Shown here: positions 1 to 7,314 of the stretch, one piece after another
How positions within the stretch are numbered: the stretch's first letter is position 1
Layout: every line of letters starts with the position of its first letter
NCBI RefSeq assembly: GCF_004123905.1
Contig: NZ_MZXW01000050.1
Coordinates: 248,001-312,000 of the forward strand
Direction of reading: 5' to 3'
Length of the DNA stretch: 64,000 nucleotides
Source: Bradyrhizobium betae
GTDB lineage: Bacteria; Pseudomonadota; Alphaproteobacteria; Rhizobiales; Xanthobacteraceae
Made by a program: the position numbers and the translations under genes
The notes under the pieces: generated by a model
Seen by the model: only the letters and a program-made list of their open reading frames with translations
Databases searched by the model: none
Told to the model about the DNA's origin: nothing

Positions 1-849
1 CGTCGCTTCGACGTTGGTCAGGCCGACACGCCAGGTGACCTTGGTGCGATCGAAATCCGATTGCAGCTCGACGCTGTCGATGAAGCGGAAGTCCCAATTG
101 GTGTCATTGGTGCCGGGATCGAAGGCGTCGCCGACGATCAGCAGCGCATCGCCCGGCTTCAGATTGTTGCGCTGGCCGGCGAGGTAGGTGACCGTATCTT
201 CCTTGCCCGGCCGCCTTGTCTCCGCCATCCATGGCCGGATCGCATTCCAGGCCGGCCGTGCGACGTCCAGCCGCTCGACGGTTTCAAAAGTCTGCGGCTT
301 CTCGCCCGGCCCTGGCAGGCTCTGCACCTTGGTGCCGATGTCGATCGAGACCTGCGCGGGCACCCCGGTGACGAAGCTGCCCGGCTCGGGCGACAGTTTT
401 GGCGGCGGCGCAGGCGGCGTTTCCAGCGTGAAGGCGAGCCAGGTCTCGGCGGCAACGCCGGGCCGCAGACGGTAGCCGATCAGCCGGCCCATCTCCTGGA
501 GCGAAACCCGCTCCAGCGCAGTGCGAAGATAGGATTCGTTGGCGATGCGCTCCTGGTAGAAGGTCAGTACGTCGGCGGCGCAGGCGAAGGCGTCGATCAG
601 GCCGATGGTGAAATCGTCGTCGTTACGGCTTTGCAACTTGCCGAGTGGGCCGAACGCGGCAGATGACAGCGCAGCATGCAGGCTATCGCGGAACTGGGCG
701 TAGTCGCCGACCCGGTAGGCGATGGCGGAAAGGCCGTAGCGGTTCGAGATGCCTTGCGGCGTCTCGGCTTCGACGCCGGCGCAGCAGCCGCAGCTTTCGC
801 TGCCGGCAGGCAAAGCGGGCGGCTTGATGACCGGGATGGGTAGCGTCAT
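1..849 (-). CDS. eCIS/phage-type baseplate assembly protein, partial at window edge
   Basis: This frame is open from an ATG at 849 to the left edge (283 codons seen, no stop), so the C-terminus lies outside the window. Its start overlaps the stop of the upstream 848-residue baseplate gene by the 4-base ATGA arrangement. The N-terminal part, with a DFTIGLIDAFACAADVLTFYQERIANES-type stretch near residues 75-100, resembles the upstream protein's segment LVELLAYAADNLAYRQDAIANE. Paired 'putative baseplate assembly proteins' of this kind are found in eCIS and phage-tail-like operons, where they build the baseplate wedge (gpJ/gp6-like). The family assignment comes from the shared motif and position; the fold of the missing half is unknown. 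Confidence 0.8.
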   Translation of the reverse strand, partial: MTLPIPVIKPPALPAGSESCGCCAGVEAETPQGISNRYGLSAIAYRVGDYAQFRDSLHAALSSAAFGPLGKLQSRNDDDFTIGLIDAFACAADVLTFYQERIANESYLRTALERVSLQEMGRLIGYRLRPGVAAETWLAFTLETPPAPPPKLSPEPGSFVTGVPAQVSIDIGTKVQSLPGPGEKPQTFETVERLDVARPAWNAIRPWMAETRRPGKEDTVTYLAGQRNNLKPGDALLIVGDAFDPGTNDTNWDFRFIDSVELQSDFDRTKVTWRVGLTNVEAT

Positions 850-3392
850 TTGCCGCCTCCCGCTTCGATGATGAGCCGGCCGCGCTCGCGGAAGCTCGGG
901 TTGTTGGCGAGCTGCGCGATCTCGAGGCTGCCGATCGGGATTACCTCGTCTTTCAGTGATGTCGCGAGTGGAGAGATGAATCGCTGGAATTTCTCGGCCT
1001 GCACCGCCTCGACGCCCTCGACCGCCTGTGCAGCTGCGATGATGCGGCTGAGATAGACGGGATCGCCGAAGGAGAAATTGTCGGGGTGGAATAGGCCGAG
1101 CGTGCCGTCAGGCAGCACCGTGCTCGACAGCACCGTCCGTACCACTTGGGCGACCTCGGCGCGGAAATAGTCCGGCTTGACGCAGACATGCAGCGTGACG
1201 TCGAGCGGCACGTAGCGCGGCGGACGCACGTCGAGATCGTAGCCGGCCATCCTGAACCGCTCGAGATGGTTGCGCACTTGTGCCGCGAAGGGGGCGTCGA
1301 CGGCGCCGCCGCCGAAGCGGTCGGGCGTCACGAACACGGTGTACCAGCTGCCGGTCCAACGGAACGTCGCGGCGGCGCGCTGCACATCGGCGCGCCGCTC
1401 AGTCGCGGCGGCGTAGTCGGCTGCCGTCACCGCTCGCTCCTGGGTGCGGAAGGCCTGCGGCGCGTCGCGCCGTGCCGCCTCGATGGCCTCGGGGTCGATG
1501 CCGCCGGAGGCAGGAAGCGGGTTGCGCACGGCGGTGAACACGCCATTCGTCGCGCTGACGATATGCGCGATGGCCTCAGCGCCGACATTGCCTGCCGTGC
1601 CGTTGCCGATCCGGTAGGTCGCGGTGAACGCGGTATCCTCCGCGGGCCGCTTGCCGAGCAGGCCGTCGCCGAACCGCAGCAAAGCGCGGCTGTGGTTGTC
1701 GATCTCGACGACGACGTGGGGCATATTGCCGGCGCTGTCGATCAGATCGCGCCTCGGCAGCCAATGTTCCGTAGTGCCGGCGACTTGTCCGGTGAGATCG
1801 ACAATGGCGGGAGTGGCATCACGCGGCGACAAAAGAGCGAACGCACTCGCCGCCCACCACGGTGTGTCCTTGCTGACGGGAACGGCGAGCAGCGCGCCGA
1901 GATCGAAGGATTGCGTCAACGGGCTGTTCGCCAATGCCGGGCGGAAGCGGGCCGGCACGGTCACATCCGGGATCGACGTGCAGCAATTGCCTGGCGCTGA
2001 CGAGGCCTGCTTCAAGGTCGCGCGTGGCATCGTACCGAGATGCTCGGGCGCCAGCGTGCGGCCGTGATCGACGAGCACGATATTTCCGCGGGCAACGCTG
2101 ATCGCGAGCTCGGGGCGATCTTCGACCGTCAGGCGCAGCGGGAAGGGCAGCGCGTCAGCCTCGCTCCAGGCGATCTCGGTGACGTCGATGGGGCCGTCGA
2201 CCGGCGGCTCGTCGAACAGCCCGCCGGACGGATCGGTCGAGAGCACGATTTCGGTCAGCCGCGCCGCCCAGCGATGCCCGGGATCGGCATCATCAGGAGA
2301 CAGCGTCGTCGGGCTGATGACCTCTTCGAAGATCAGGATGTCGCCGACCGCGAGTGTGTCGATGTGCCCGCGCAACGTCGCGCGCGTGGTGCCGCGCGGC
2401 AGGCAGCAGCCTTTGTTGCCCCAGGCGTAGAAGGTGAGGCTGTTCTGCTGCTGGTCGAGCACGGCGGGCCCCACGGTCTCGAAGATCTCGGCGCCGCCAT
2501 CGATCGCATCGGTCAACTCATGCGAGCCCGGCGTCAGCACCAAGTCAAGCCCGGGGACGCGGGTGAGCAATTGCGTGCCCTTGTCCAGAGCTATGTCCTG
2601 CCCGTTCACGTCGAAATGCACGAAGGCGCGCGCGTTGCAGCCCTCGTGCAGGTGGTAGTCGACCAGCCGGGCATGGCGCCGTACCGAGATGCGCTGCCGC
2701 GCGGTCGCGAGATAGGCTTCGTTGGCGATCGCATCCTGGCGGTAGGCGAGGTTGTCGGCGGCATAGGCGAGTAGTTCGACAAGGGTCACGCCGAGATCGG
2801 CTGCGGAGCGTTCCTGCCAGCCGGGAACGAGCAGGCTCAGCCGGTCGAGCATCAGCCGGCGAAAGCCCTGATAGTCGCGCGCGAGATAGTCGATAACGGG
2901 CCGCGGGCGCGGCACCGGTGGGCAGGGCGTGGTATCCGCGCAGTCATAGTCCGAGGGGCATTCGATCTTGAAGGTGAAGTCGATCGCCGACAATTTTGGA
3001 TCGAAGCCGGCCGGCGGCAGGACCGAGCCGGAATTGGCAAAAATGCCGAAACTGTAGATCGAGTAATCGCCGCTGCCGTCGGTGCGGACCACCAGCGTGC
3101 GGGGGAGATCGTCGATGGTGTCGACCAGTCCGGGTTCGGCTTCGGGTGGCAGCGCGTCGGCTGGCGCGCACCAGATCACACCGACGGTTGCGATCCGCTC
3201 GCCGCCGGTGATGCGCAGATTGTCCGGCGAAAGTGCAAAGCCGGAATGCAGCAGCCGCACCAGCAGGGTCTGTTGCCGCGGCGCGCCGGGCGGGGACGCG
3301 AGGTCGAGCACCTCGATGAACTCGATGGCGTTGGCGCTGCCCTTGGCCTTGAGCACTTCGAGCCGGCGTGGGTCGCAGCAATGTTGCTTCAT
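846..3392 (-). CDS. Large baseplate assembly protein (gpJ/gp6-like wedge)
   Basis: An 848-residue protein in the eCIS operon, with 4-base overlaps to both neighbours. An N-terminal domain rich in beta strands is followed, near residues 165-235, by the YLARDYQGFRRLMLDRLS and LVELLAYAADNLAYRQ segments typical of the 'putative baseplate assembly protein' family. The C-terminal third (about 620-790) contains RTQERAVTAADYAAATERR and DVTLHVCVKPDYF stretches like the baseplate J region. Such proteins form the wedge ring that joins spike, tube and sheath. The N-terminus has a Cys pair (QHCCDPRRLEV). There is no signal peptide, as expected for a particle assembled in the cytoplasm. The family is clear; equivalence to one particular Afp or PVC subunit (Afp11/Afp12) is inference. 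Confidence 0.88.
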   Translation of the reverse strand: MKQHCCDPRRLEVLKAKGSANAIEFIEVLDLASPPGAPRQQTLLVRLLHSGFALSPDNLRITGGERIATVGVIWCAPADALPPEAEPGLVDTIDDLPRTLVVRTDGSGDYSIYSFGIFANSGSVLPPAGFDPKLSAIDFTFKIECPSDYDCADTTPCPPVPRPRPVIDYLARDYQGFRRLMLDRLSLLVPGWQERSAADLGVTLVELLAYAADNLAYRQDAIANEAYLATARQRISVRRHARLVDYHLHEGCNARAFVHFDVNGQDIALDKGTQLLTRVPGLDLVLTPGSHELTDAIDGGAEIFETVGPAVLDQQQNSLTFYAWGNKGCCLPRGTTRATLRGHIDTLAVGDILIFEEVISPTTLSPDDADPGHRWAARLTEIVLSTDPSGGLFDEPPVDGPIDVTEIAWSEADALPFPLRLTVEDRPELAISVARGNIVLVDHGRTLAPEHLGTMPRATLKQASSAPGNCCTSIPDVTVPARFRPALANSPLTQSFDLGALLAVPVSKDTPWWAASAFALLSPRDATPAIVDLTGQVAGTTEHWLPRRDLIDSAGNMPHVVVEIDNHSRALLRFGDGLLGKRPAEDTAFTATYRIGNGTAGNVGAEAIAHIVSATNGVFTAVRNPLPASGGIDPEAIEAARRDAPQAFRTQERAVTAADYAAATERRADVQRAAATFRWTGSWYTVFVTPDRFGGGAVDAPFAAQVRNHLERFRMAGYDLDVRPPRYVPLDVTLHVCVKPDYFRAEVAQVVRTVLSSTVLPDGTLGLFHPDNFSFGDPVYLSRIIAAAQAVEGVEAVQAEKFQRFISPLATSLKDEVIPIGSLEIAQLANNPSFRERGRLIIEAGGGK

Positions 3393-3760
3393 GCCGCGCC
3401 TCCCGGAACTGCAAAGTCCGCGACGTGGCTGGTGCGGTCGGCCAGCACGACGTAGCGGATCTCGACGCGCAACACCGCATCGTCATTGATCACTTCGACC
3501 GAATTCACGGCGATCAGGTGCGCGAGATGCTGGTGCAGCGCGGCTTGTGCCAGCATCTGCGTGGTCGCGGCGAGCGTCACCGAATTGGGCTCGAATACCA
3601 GCGCCAGCAGCCCCGCTCCGAAATCCGGTCGCATCACCCGTTCGCCCTGTGCGGTGAACAGCACCTGCTCGATCAGGTCGCGGATGTGATCGGGGCGATC
3701 GGTCGTGGCCGTGCGGCCTTGATCGTCGAAATGATAGGGGAAATCGAGCTCGTTGCTCAT
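3389..3760 (-). CDS. GPW/gp25 family baseplate wedge protein
   Basis: A 123-residue protein of the usual gp25 length. It begins with a short lead (FPYHFDDQGRTATTDRPDHIRDLIEQVLFTAQGERVMRPDFGAGL) that holds the family's ligand-like core: an initiating helix, then GERVMRPDFG. The gp25 EPR-type position reads FEPNSVT near residue 65. The gene has a strong ribosome-binding site (GGGGAGGATGAG before ATG 3760) and overlaps the next baseplate gene by 4 bases. Gp25 proteins connect sheath and baseplate and start sheath polymerisation in phage tails, T6SS and eCIS. The identification is firm from length, motif and operon place. Confidence 0.92.
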   Translation of the reverse strand: MSNELDFPYHFDDQGRTATTDRPDHIRDLIEQVLFTAQGERVMRPDFGAGLLALVFEPNSVTLAATTQMLAQAALHQHLAHLIAVNSVEVINDDAVLRVEIRYVVLADRTSHVADFAVPGGAA

Positions 3761-3772
3761 CTCATCCTCCCC

Positions 3773-4087
3773 TTAAGTGGCCAGCACGCGCGTCTGCGCG
3801 ACGACGGGCAGCATCGGCGTGCCCGTCGGCGTGCAGACCGATTGGCCCATCATGGTCGCGGCCGGCGCGCCGCCGATCATCACCCGCGCCGCGCCCACCA
3901 CCATCTGCGCGGTGACGCAAGGCGGCGCCGAACCGGTCAGCGAACAGCCTGCAATCGCATAGGGGCTGGTGAGATTGACGGCGGGCTGGCCGGACAGCAT
4001 CACGCGCGGGAACGGCGAGACCGGCATCGCCTGTCCGGCATGGCTGCACAGCACGGTGGCGCCAAGATGCAGGACGGGAGCAGGCAT
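3773..4087 (-). CDS. PAAR-like spike-tip protein
   Basis: A 104-residue glycine-, alanine- and proline-rich protein with repeated short beta-strand units: LHLGATVLCSHAGQAMPV, PRVMLSGQPAVNL, ARVMIGGAPAATMMGQ. It has four cysteines (LCSH, GCSL, PPCV, VCTP) that could bind metal. This pattern fits the PAAR-like or DUF4280-like tips that cap the gpV/VgrG trimer in contractile systems. It has its own ribosome-binding site (TAGGAGGAACAC before ATG 4087) and lies between gpV-like and gp25 genes, the standard spike neighbourhood. Classical PAAR motifs are only weakly visible, so assignment rests on composition, length and context. Confidence 0.75.
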   Translation of the reverse strand: MPAPVLHLGATVLCSHAGQAMPVSPFPRVMLSGQPAVNLTSPYAIAGCSLTGSAPPCVTAQMVVGAARVMIGGAPAATMMGQSVCTPTGTPMLPVVAQTRVLAT

Positions 4088-4096
4088 GTGTTCCTC

Positions 4097-4609
4097 CTAG
4101 ATCACGGTGAGCGCGCCGAGATTCACGTCAACGGTCGGTCCGGTCATGGTGATGACCGCACCCTTGCCATTGGAAATGGTAATGCCGACGTCGCTGACAG
4201 AGATCATCGCGCCGGTGGTGGTCTGCATCAGGATGCCGCCGGTCGGTCCCGGCACGTCGCTGATGGTGAGACCGTTCTTCAAAGGGGTCTGCAGCGTTAT
4301 GCCCGGCACGCCGGGCGGTATCGCATGGGCGAGCACCGGCACTTCGGCAGCGCTGCCCCAGTAGCATCCGACCCAGACCGGATAGTCAGGATCGCCGCGC
4401 TCGAACTCGATCCAGACGCCGGCGCCGATGACGGGCACCGAGAAGAAGCCGGCATTGATGCCCGCGGTCGGCACGCAGGGCATCGCCCAGCTCGTCGGGA
4501 TCACGGCGCCGACGTCCGGCACCATCACCTGGATCCGGCCGATCTGGAGCGGATCGATGTTGTTGATCACCACCGCGCGATATTTTCCGAAGAGGGGCGT
4601 ATCGCTCAT
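4097..4609 (-). CDS. Baseplate spike protein, gpV/VgrG OB-fold and needle type
   Basis: 170 residues. The N-terminal half (residues 1-100) has the OB-fold signature of phage baseplate assembly protein V: KYRAVVINNIDPLQIGRIQV, then WAMPC, then GAGVWIEFERGDPDYPVWVGCYWG. The C-terminal half is a run of short beta strands (TISDVPGPTGGILMQ, MISVSDVGITISNGKG) that would form the trimeric needle. It overlaps the gpD-like gene by 4 bases and precedes the PAAR-like tip, so the three genes make the split equivalent of VgrG plus tip. This is a direct family-level match; the particle position is known for homologues (Afp8-type C-terminal part). Confidence 0.9.
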   Translation of the reverse strand: MSDTPLFGKYRAVVINNIDPLQIGRIQVMVPDVGAVIPTSWAMPCVPTAGINAGFFSVPVIGAGVWIEFERGDPDYPVWVGCYWGSAAEVPVLAHAIPPGVPGITLQTPLKNGLTISDVPGPTGGILMQTTTGAMISVSDVGITISNGKGAVITMTGPTVDVNLGALTVI

Positions 4610-5736
4610 GTCGGCACCTGCGGCACGGTCGAGATCAGCGCGTTGCGTGCAAGCGAGAACGACTGTTTGTAGGAGCCGCGCTCGATCTCGTGGGTGACGT
4701 TCTTGACATAATAGAGCCCGTCATACGGCAGGCCCGCGCCGCGCACGCCGACCAGCTGTCGCGACTTCAGCAAACGGCCATATCTGGCGACGTCGAGCTT
4801 GCCGTTGCCGAACACGCTGTCGCTGTGCTGGCTCGCATAGGCAAGCCCCGCCATCAGCGCCTGCGGTGCGGACAGATGCGCGGTGTTGGCGAGCTTCTCG
4901 ATCTTCGGCGGTAGCGGCGGCACGGCGCCGAGCGGCGGGCTCATCGGCGTGATGTCGGGGATCGGTACCGGGATCGGAGCCTTGCTGTTGGCCTCCTGGA
5001 AGAACACGATCGGCATGATCTTGCGTTCTTTGTCGAAGTTGAACGAGATCTCCTCGACATTGGTGAGCGCATCCATGTTGGTGGTGAGCGCCGGCTGCGG
5101 CGCGCCGAAGCGGATCTCCGGTCCCCAATAGGCCTTTGAGGCGCCGGGCGCCGGGCCCGCCTCGAGATAGAAGACATAGCCGGCCTCGCCCGCGAGCTTC
5201 TTGACGTAGGCGTAGTCGCTGCCCTTCTGCTGCGGGATCTGCTGCACCGGGATCGGGGGGATGTCGAGCACGCTCGGGATCACCATCGGGATCACGCCGA
5301 GGGCGGCGTATTTGGCAAGGATCGCGAGCACCCGCACCGAGGGCGGCATCGCCGGGAAGGGCAGGCCGGGCAGCTCGATGATGTCCATTAGCGCCGACAT
5401 GTCCTTGCCCTTGATCACCAGCTTGCCGACGCCGCCGGAGCCGGGCTGGGTCTCGACATTGGTGACCATGCCGTCGATGATGGATTCGGCCGTGCCGTTG
5501 ATGGTGACGATCAGCACGACGCGGAGCAGCGGCGGCAGCGCACCGCCGCCGGCGAGCAGGAAGATGGTACGCAATGGCGAACGCACCGGCAGGTCGAAGG
5601 TCAGCTCAAAGCCGCTCTGCGCATCGCCCGATCCGATCTCGATCTTGGCGTGGGTCAGCGTCTCCAGCACCTCGCGCGGCGCCGGCACCGGCGACGGGCC
5701 GATCTGGAGCGAGAGCTGGACGCCGCCTTGCATCAT
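4606..5736 (-). CDS. gpD-like late control / hub protein
   Basis: The 376-residue reading starts at ATG 5736, preceded by GGGAGACC; an in-frame extension further upstream is arginine-rich and looks non-coding, so it was excluded. The protein starts QGGVQLSLQIGPSPVPAPREVLE and continues with beta-rich hub domains such as TINGTAESIIDGMVTNVETQ and GKDMSALMDIIELPG, typical of phage late control D (VgrG N-terminal-like) proteins. The C-terminal part has the NVTHEIERGSYKQSFSLARN end often seen in this family. It forms the hub beneath the tube, and its partner is the adjoining gpV-like spike. Family confidence is high; the exact start could be the next ATG, 3 bases inside. Confidence 0.87.
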   Translation of the reverse strand: MMQGGVQLSLQIGPSPVPAPREVLETLTHAKIEIGSGDAQSGFELTFDLPVRSPLRTIFLLAGGGALPPLLRVVLIVTINGTAESIIDGMVTNVETQPGSGGVGKLVIKGKDMSALMDIIELPGLPFPAMPPSVRVLAILAKYAALGVIPMVIPSVLDIPPIPVQQIPQQKGSDYAYVKKLAGEAGYVFYLEAGPAPGASKAYWGPEIRFGAPQPALTTNMDALTNVEEISFNFDKERKIMPIVFFQEANSKAPIPVPIPDITPMSPPLGAVPPLPPKIEKLANTAHLSAPQALMAGLAYASQHSDSVFGNGKLDVARYGRLLKSRQLVGVRGAGLPYDGLYYVKNVTHEIERGSYKQSFSLARNALISTVPQVPT

Positions 5737-5750
5737 CGGGAATGGTCTCC

Positions 5751-6101
5751 CTACAGCCCGTTCGGACGCGGGATCTGCACCCGCTCGCCGGGGGTGTCGG
5801 TGAGCTCGAACGGATCGGTCACGACATTGGCGTCGGCGATCCGCCAATACAGTTCGGGATCGCCGAGCGTCACGGATGCCAGCGTGTCCGGCCGTTCGCC
5901 GGCATTGACGATGTGCTCGCCGGCGATGCCGATATCGCGGCCTTGCGGAATGAAGCGGCGCAGCACATAGGCGACGCCGGGATCGTCGGCACTGCGCTTC
6001 AATCGTCCGATCGCCGTGCCGTGATAGCGGCTGTTCGACGCGAATGTATTGTCCGGAAACGCACCGGCATCGATCAGCATCTGGACGGGATCCGAGGACA
6101 T
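5751..6101 (-). CDS. LysM-type small baseplate/tube-associated protein
   Basis: 116 residues from ATG 6101 (ribosome-binding site CGGAGCA). The C-terminal half carries a LysM-like stretch: IVNAGERPDTLASVTLGDPELYWRIADAN, then PGERVQIPRP, the usual 'start a repeat, end with I-P-x-P' layout of LysM proteins that sit next to gpD in phage tails (gpX-like) and eCIS (Afp7-like). The N-terminal half (SRYHGTAIGRLKRSADDPGVAYVLRRFIPQ) looks like the strand region before LysM in these proteins. No signal peptide is present. It probably bridges hub and tube during assembly rather than binding cell-wall peptidoglycan. Its place between the CIS tube protein and the hub gene supports this. Confidence 0.82.
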   Translation of the reverse strand: MSSDPVQMLIDAGAFPDNTFASNSRYHGTAIGRLKRSADDPGVAYVLRRFIPQGRDIGIAGEHIVNAGERPDTLASVTLGDPELYWRIADANVVTDPFELTDTPGERVQIPRPNGL

Positions 6102-6112
6102 GTTGTGCTCCG

Positions 6113-6778
6113 TCAGGGCAGGCTGGAAAGGCCAAGCGAGGCCAGCGAAGCACCGCCGGTGAGGCCGGCGAGCGTCTCGCGGTTGCGCAAATAATTGAGG
6201 AAGATGGTGCCGCCGCGATGGGTGAAGCCGAGATCGTCGGTGCTCATCACATGCAGCCCGAGTGAGACTTTTGCACGGATCGGATTGAGCGCGGGGTCGA
6301 AGGCCTCCTCGACGATGGAGAATTCGGCGACGCGCACCGGTGCGACCCGGTTCTTGCTCCAGACGAACAAGGTGAGCGGCGCCTCCGGCGGCAGGATCTC
6401 GAGTGTGCCGCCGTCGGCCTGGTTCGCAATGCCAAGCAGGTCGTCGACGCTGGGATTGACGAGGGCTTCGAGCACCGCGAGTTGAGGCGCGATGCCGAAC
6501 GCGACTGCATTGGCATGCGCGTCGGGATCGGCGAGCTGGTCGGTGGCGTCGATCTCGGCATCGAGCTTGATAGTCTCGATTGCCGGGCCCTTCAGCCGAA
6601 ACGGCTGCGCCCGCCCGCCGGCCGAGCCGTCGCCGCCGGTGCCTTGCACTTGGTAACTGCGGCTCAGCGTATCCGGATTGTATTGAAGCGCGATCTGCCT
6701 GCGCACCGTGCCGCCGCCCGGTGCCAGCACCACGAGGCCGCCCTTGATGAGTTTTGGGGAGGAGGTGAGGCCGGTCAT
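6113..6778 (-). CDS. CIS tube-type adaptor protein (Afp7/Pvc7-like N-terminal domain)
   Basis: 221 residues. The opening KLIKGGLVVLAPGGGTVRRQIALQYNPDTLSRSYQVQG is characteristic of the 'contractile injection system tube protein' domain, in which the phrase F-x-YNP-x-x-L is conserved. The rest follows the family pattern: LKGPAIETIKLDAEID, then APLTLFVWSKNRVAPVRVAEFSIVEEAFDPALNPIRAKVSLGL. In Afp/PVC particles this domain and a LysM domain occur in one protein. Here they are split into this gene and the next, 11 bases apart, so together they match Afp7/Pvc7. The protein is expected to join the inner tube to the baseplate hub. Firm family call. Confidence 0.87.
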   Translation of the reverse strand: MTGLTSSPKLIKGGLVVLAPGGGTVRRQIALQYNPDTLSRSYQVQGTGGDGSAGGRAQPFRLKGPAIETIKLDAEIDATDQLADPDAHANAVAFGIAPQLAVLEALVNPSVDDLLGIANQADGGTLEILPPEAPLTLFVWSKNRVAPVRVAEFSIVEEAFDPALNPIRAKVSLGLHVMSTDDLGFTHRGGTIFLNYLRNRETLAGLTGGASLASLGLSSLP

Positions 6779-7311
6779 GGCATGTCATCCCGCGACGGCG
6801 GCAACAGCTTCACTTCCAGATCGAGCCGCAGGTTCCGCTGATAGTCGTAGAGGCTCGCCGGCGCGAACCCGGCGATCCGCAGCAGCTTGGCGGTTGCGGG
6901 ATTGACGTAGAGGACGAGGCCACGCCGTGCGTAGACGTATTCGCTACCCTTGATCTCGAACGTGCCGAGGAATGAATCGAGCTTCGCCTCCGGCTCACCC
7001 AAGGTATTGAGCAGGGACGTGAGCGGTTCGGGGAGGCTGACGTCGGTTGCCTCGACGAGGACGACGGCTTCGTCCTCGCCCCATACCCGAATGCCGCGAG
7101 CAAAGCCCTTGGCGGCGGCGCTGAACCAGTCTGTCCGACGTCCTGCGCTGCCGAGAAAGCCTTGGCCATGCCACGAGCGATCGAGATCGAACACGGCTCC
7201 GACATCGTCGAGCGAGGTCGGACTTGCAAGCCCGGCGAAGGCGCGCAGCGTGCGGTTCGCGAAGGCTTGCAGCGGCGGCAAGGCGGGAGGCGAGGTGACG
7301 GCGGCGAGCAT
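6775..7311 (-). CDS. Unknown eCIS-operon protein next to the DUF4157 gene
   Basis: 178 residues; I do not recognise a family. The gene starts 3 bases after the stop of the DUF4157 gene and overlaps the CIS tube gene by 4 bases, so it is certainly translated as part of the operon. The protein has no signal peptide and no membrane segment. The C-terminal half (GEPEAKLDSFLGTFEIKGSEYVYARRGLVLYVNPATAKLLRIAGFAPASLYDYQRNL) reads like a compact alpha/beta domain. Possible roles are a cargo adaptor or chaperone, an immunity-like partner of the large neighbour, or a structural subunit; the sequence alone does not decide. Confidence 0.75.
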   Translation of the reverse strand: MLAAVTSPPALPPLQAFANRTLRAFAGLASPTSLDDVGAVFDLDRSWHGQGFLGSAGRRTDWFSAAAKGFARGIRVWGEDEAVVLVEATDVSLPEPLTSLLNTLGEPEAKLDSFLGTFEIKGSEYVYARRGLVLYVNPATAKLLRIAGFAPASLYDYQRNLRLDLEVKLLPPSRDDMP

Positions 7312-7314
7312 CGT

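Noticed and set aside
4606..6153. A 515-residue version of the gpD-like protein
   Set aside because: The first 139 residues are an arginine-rich shadow of the LysM gene; the real start is ATG 5736.
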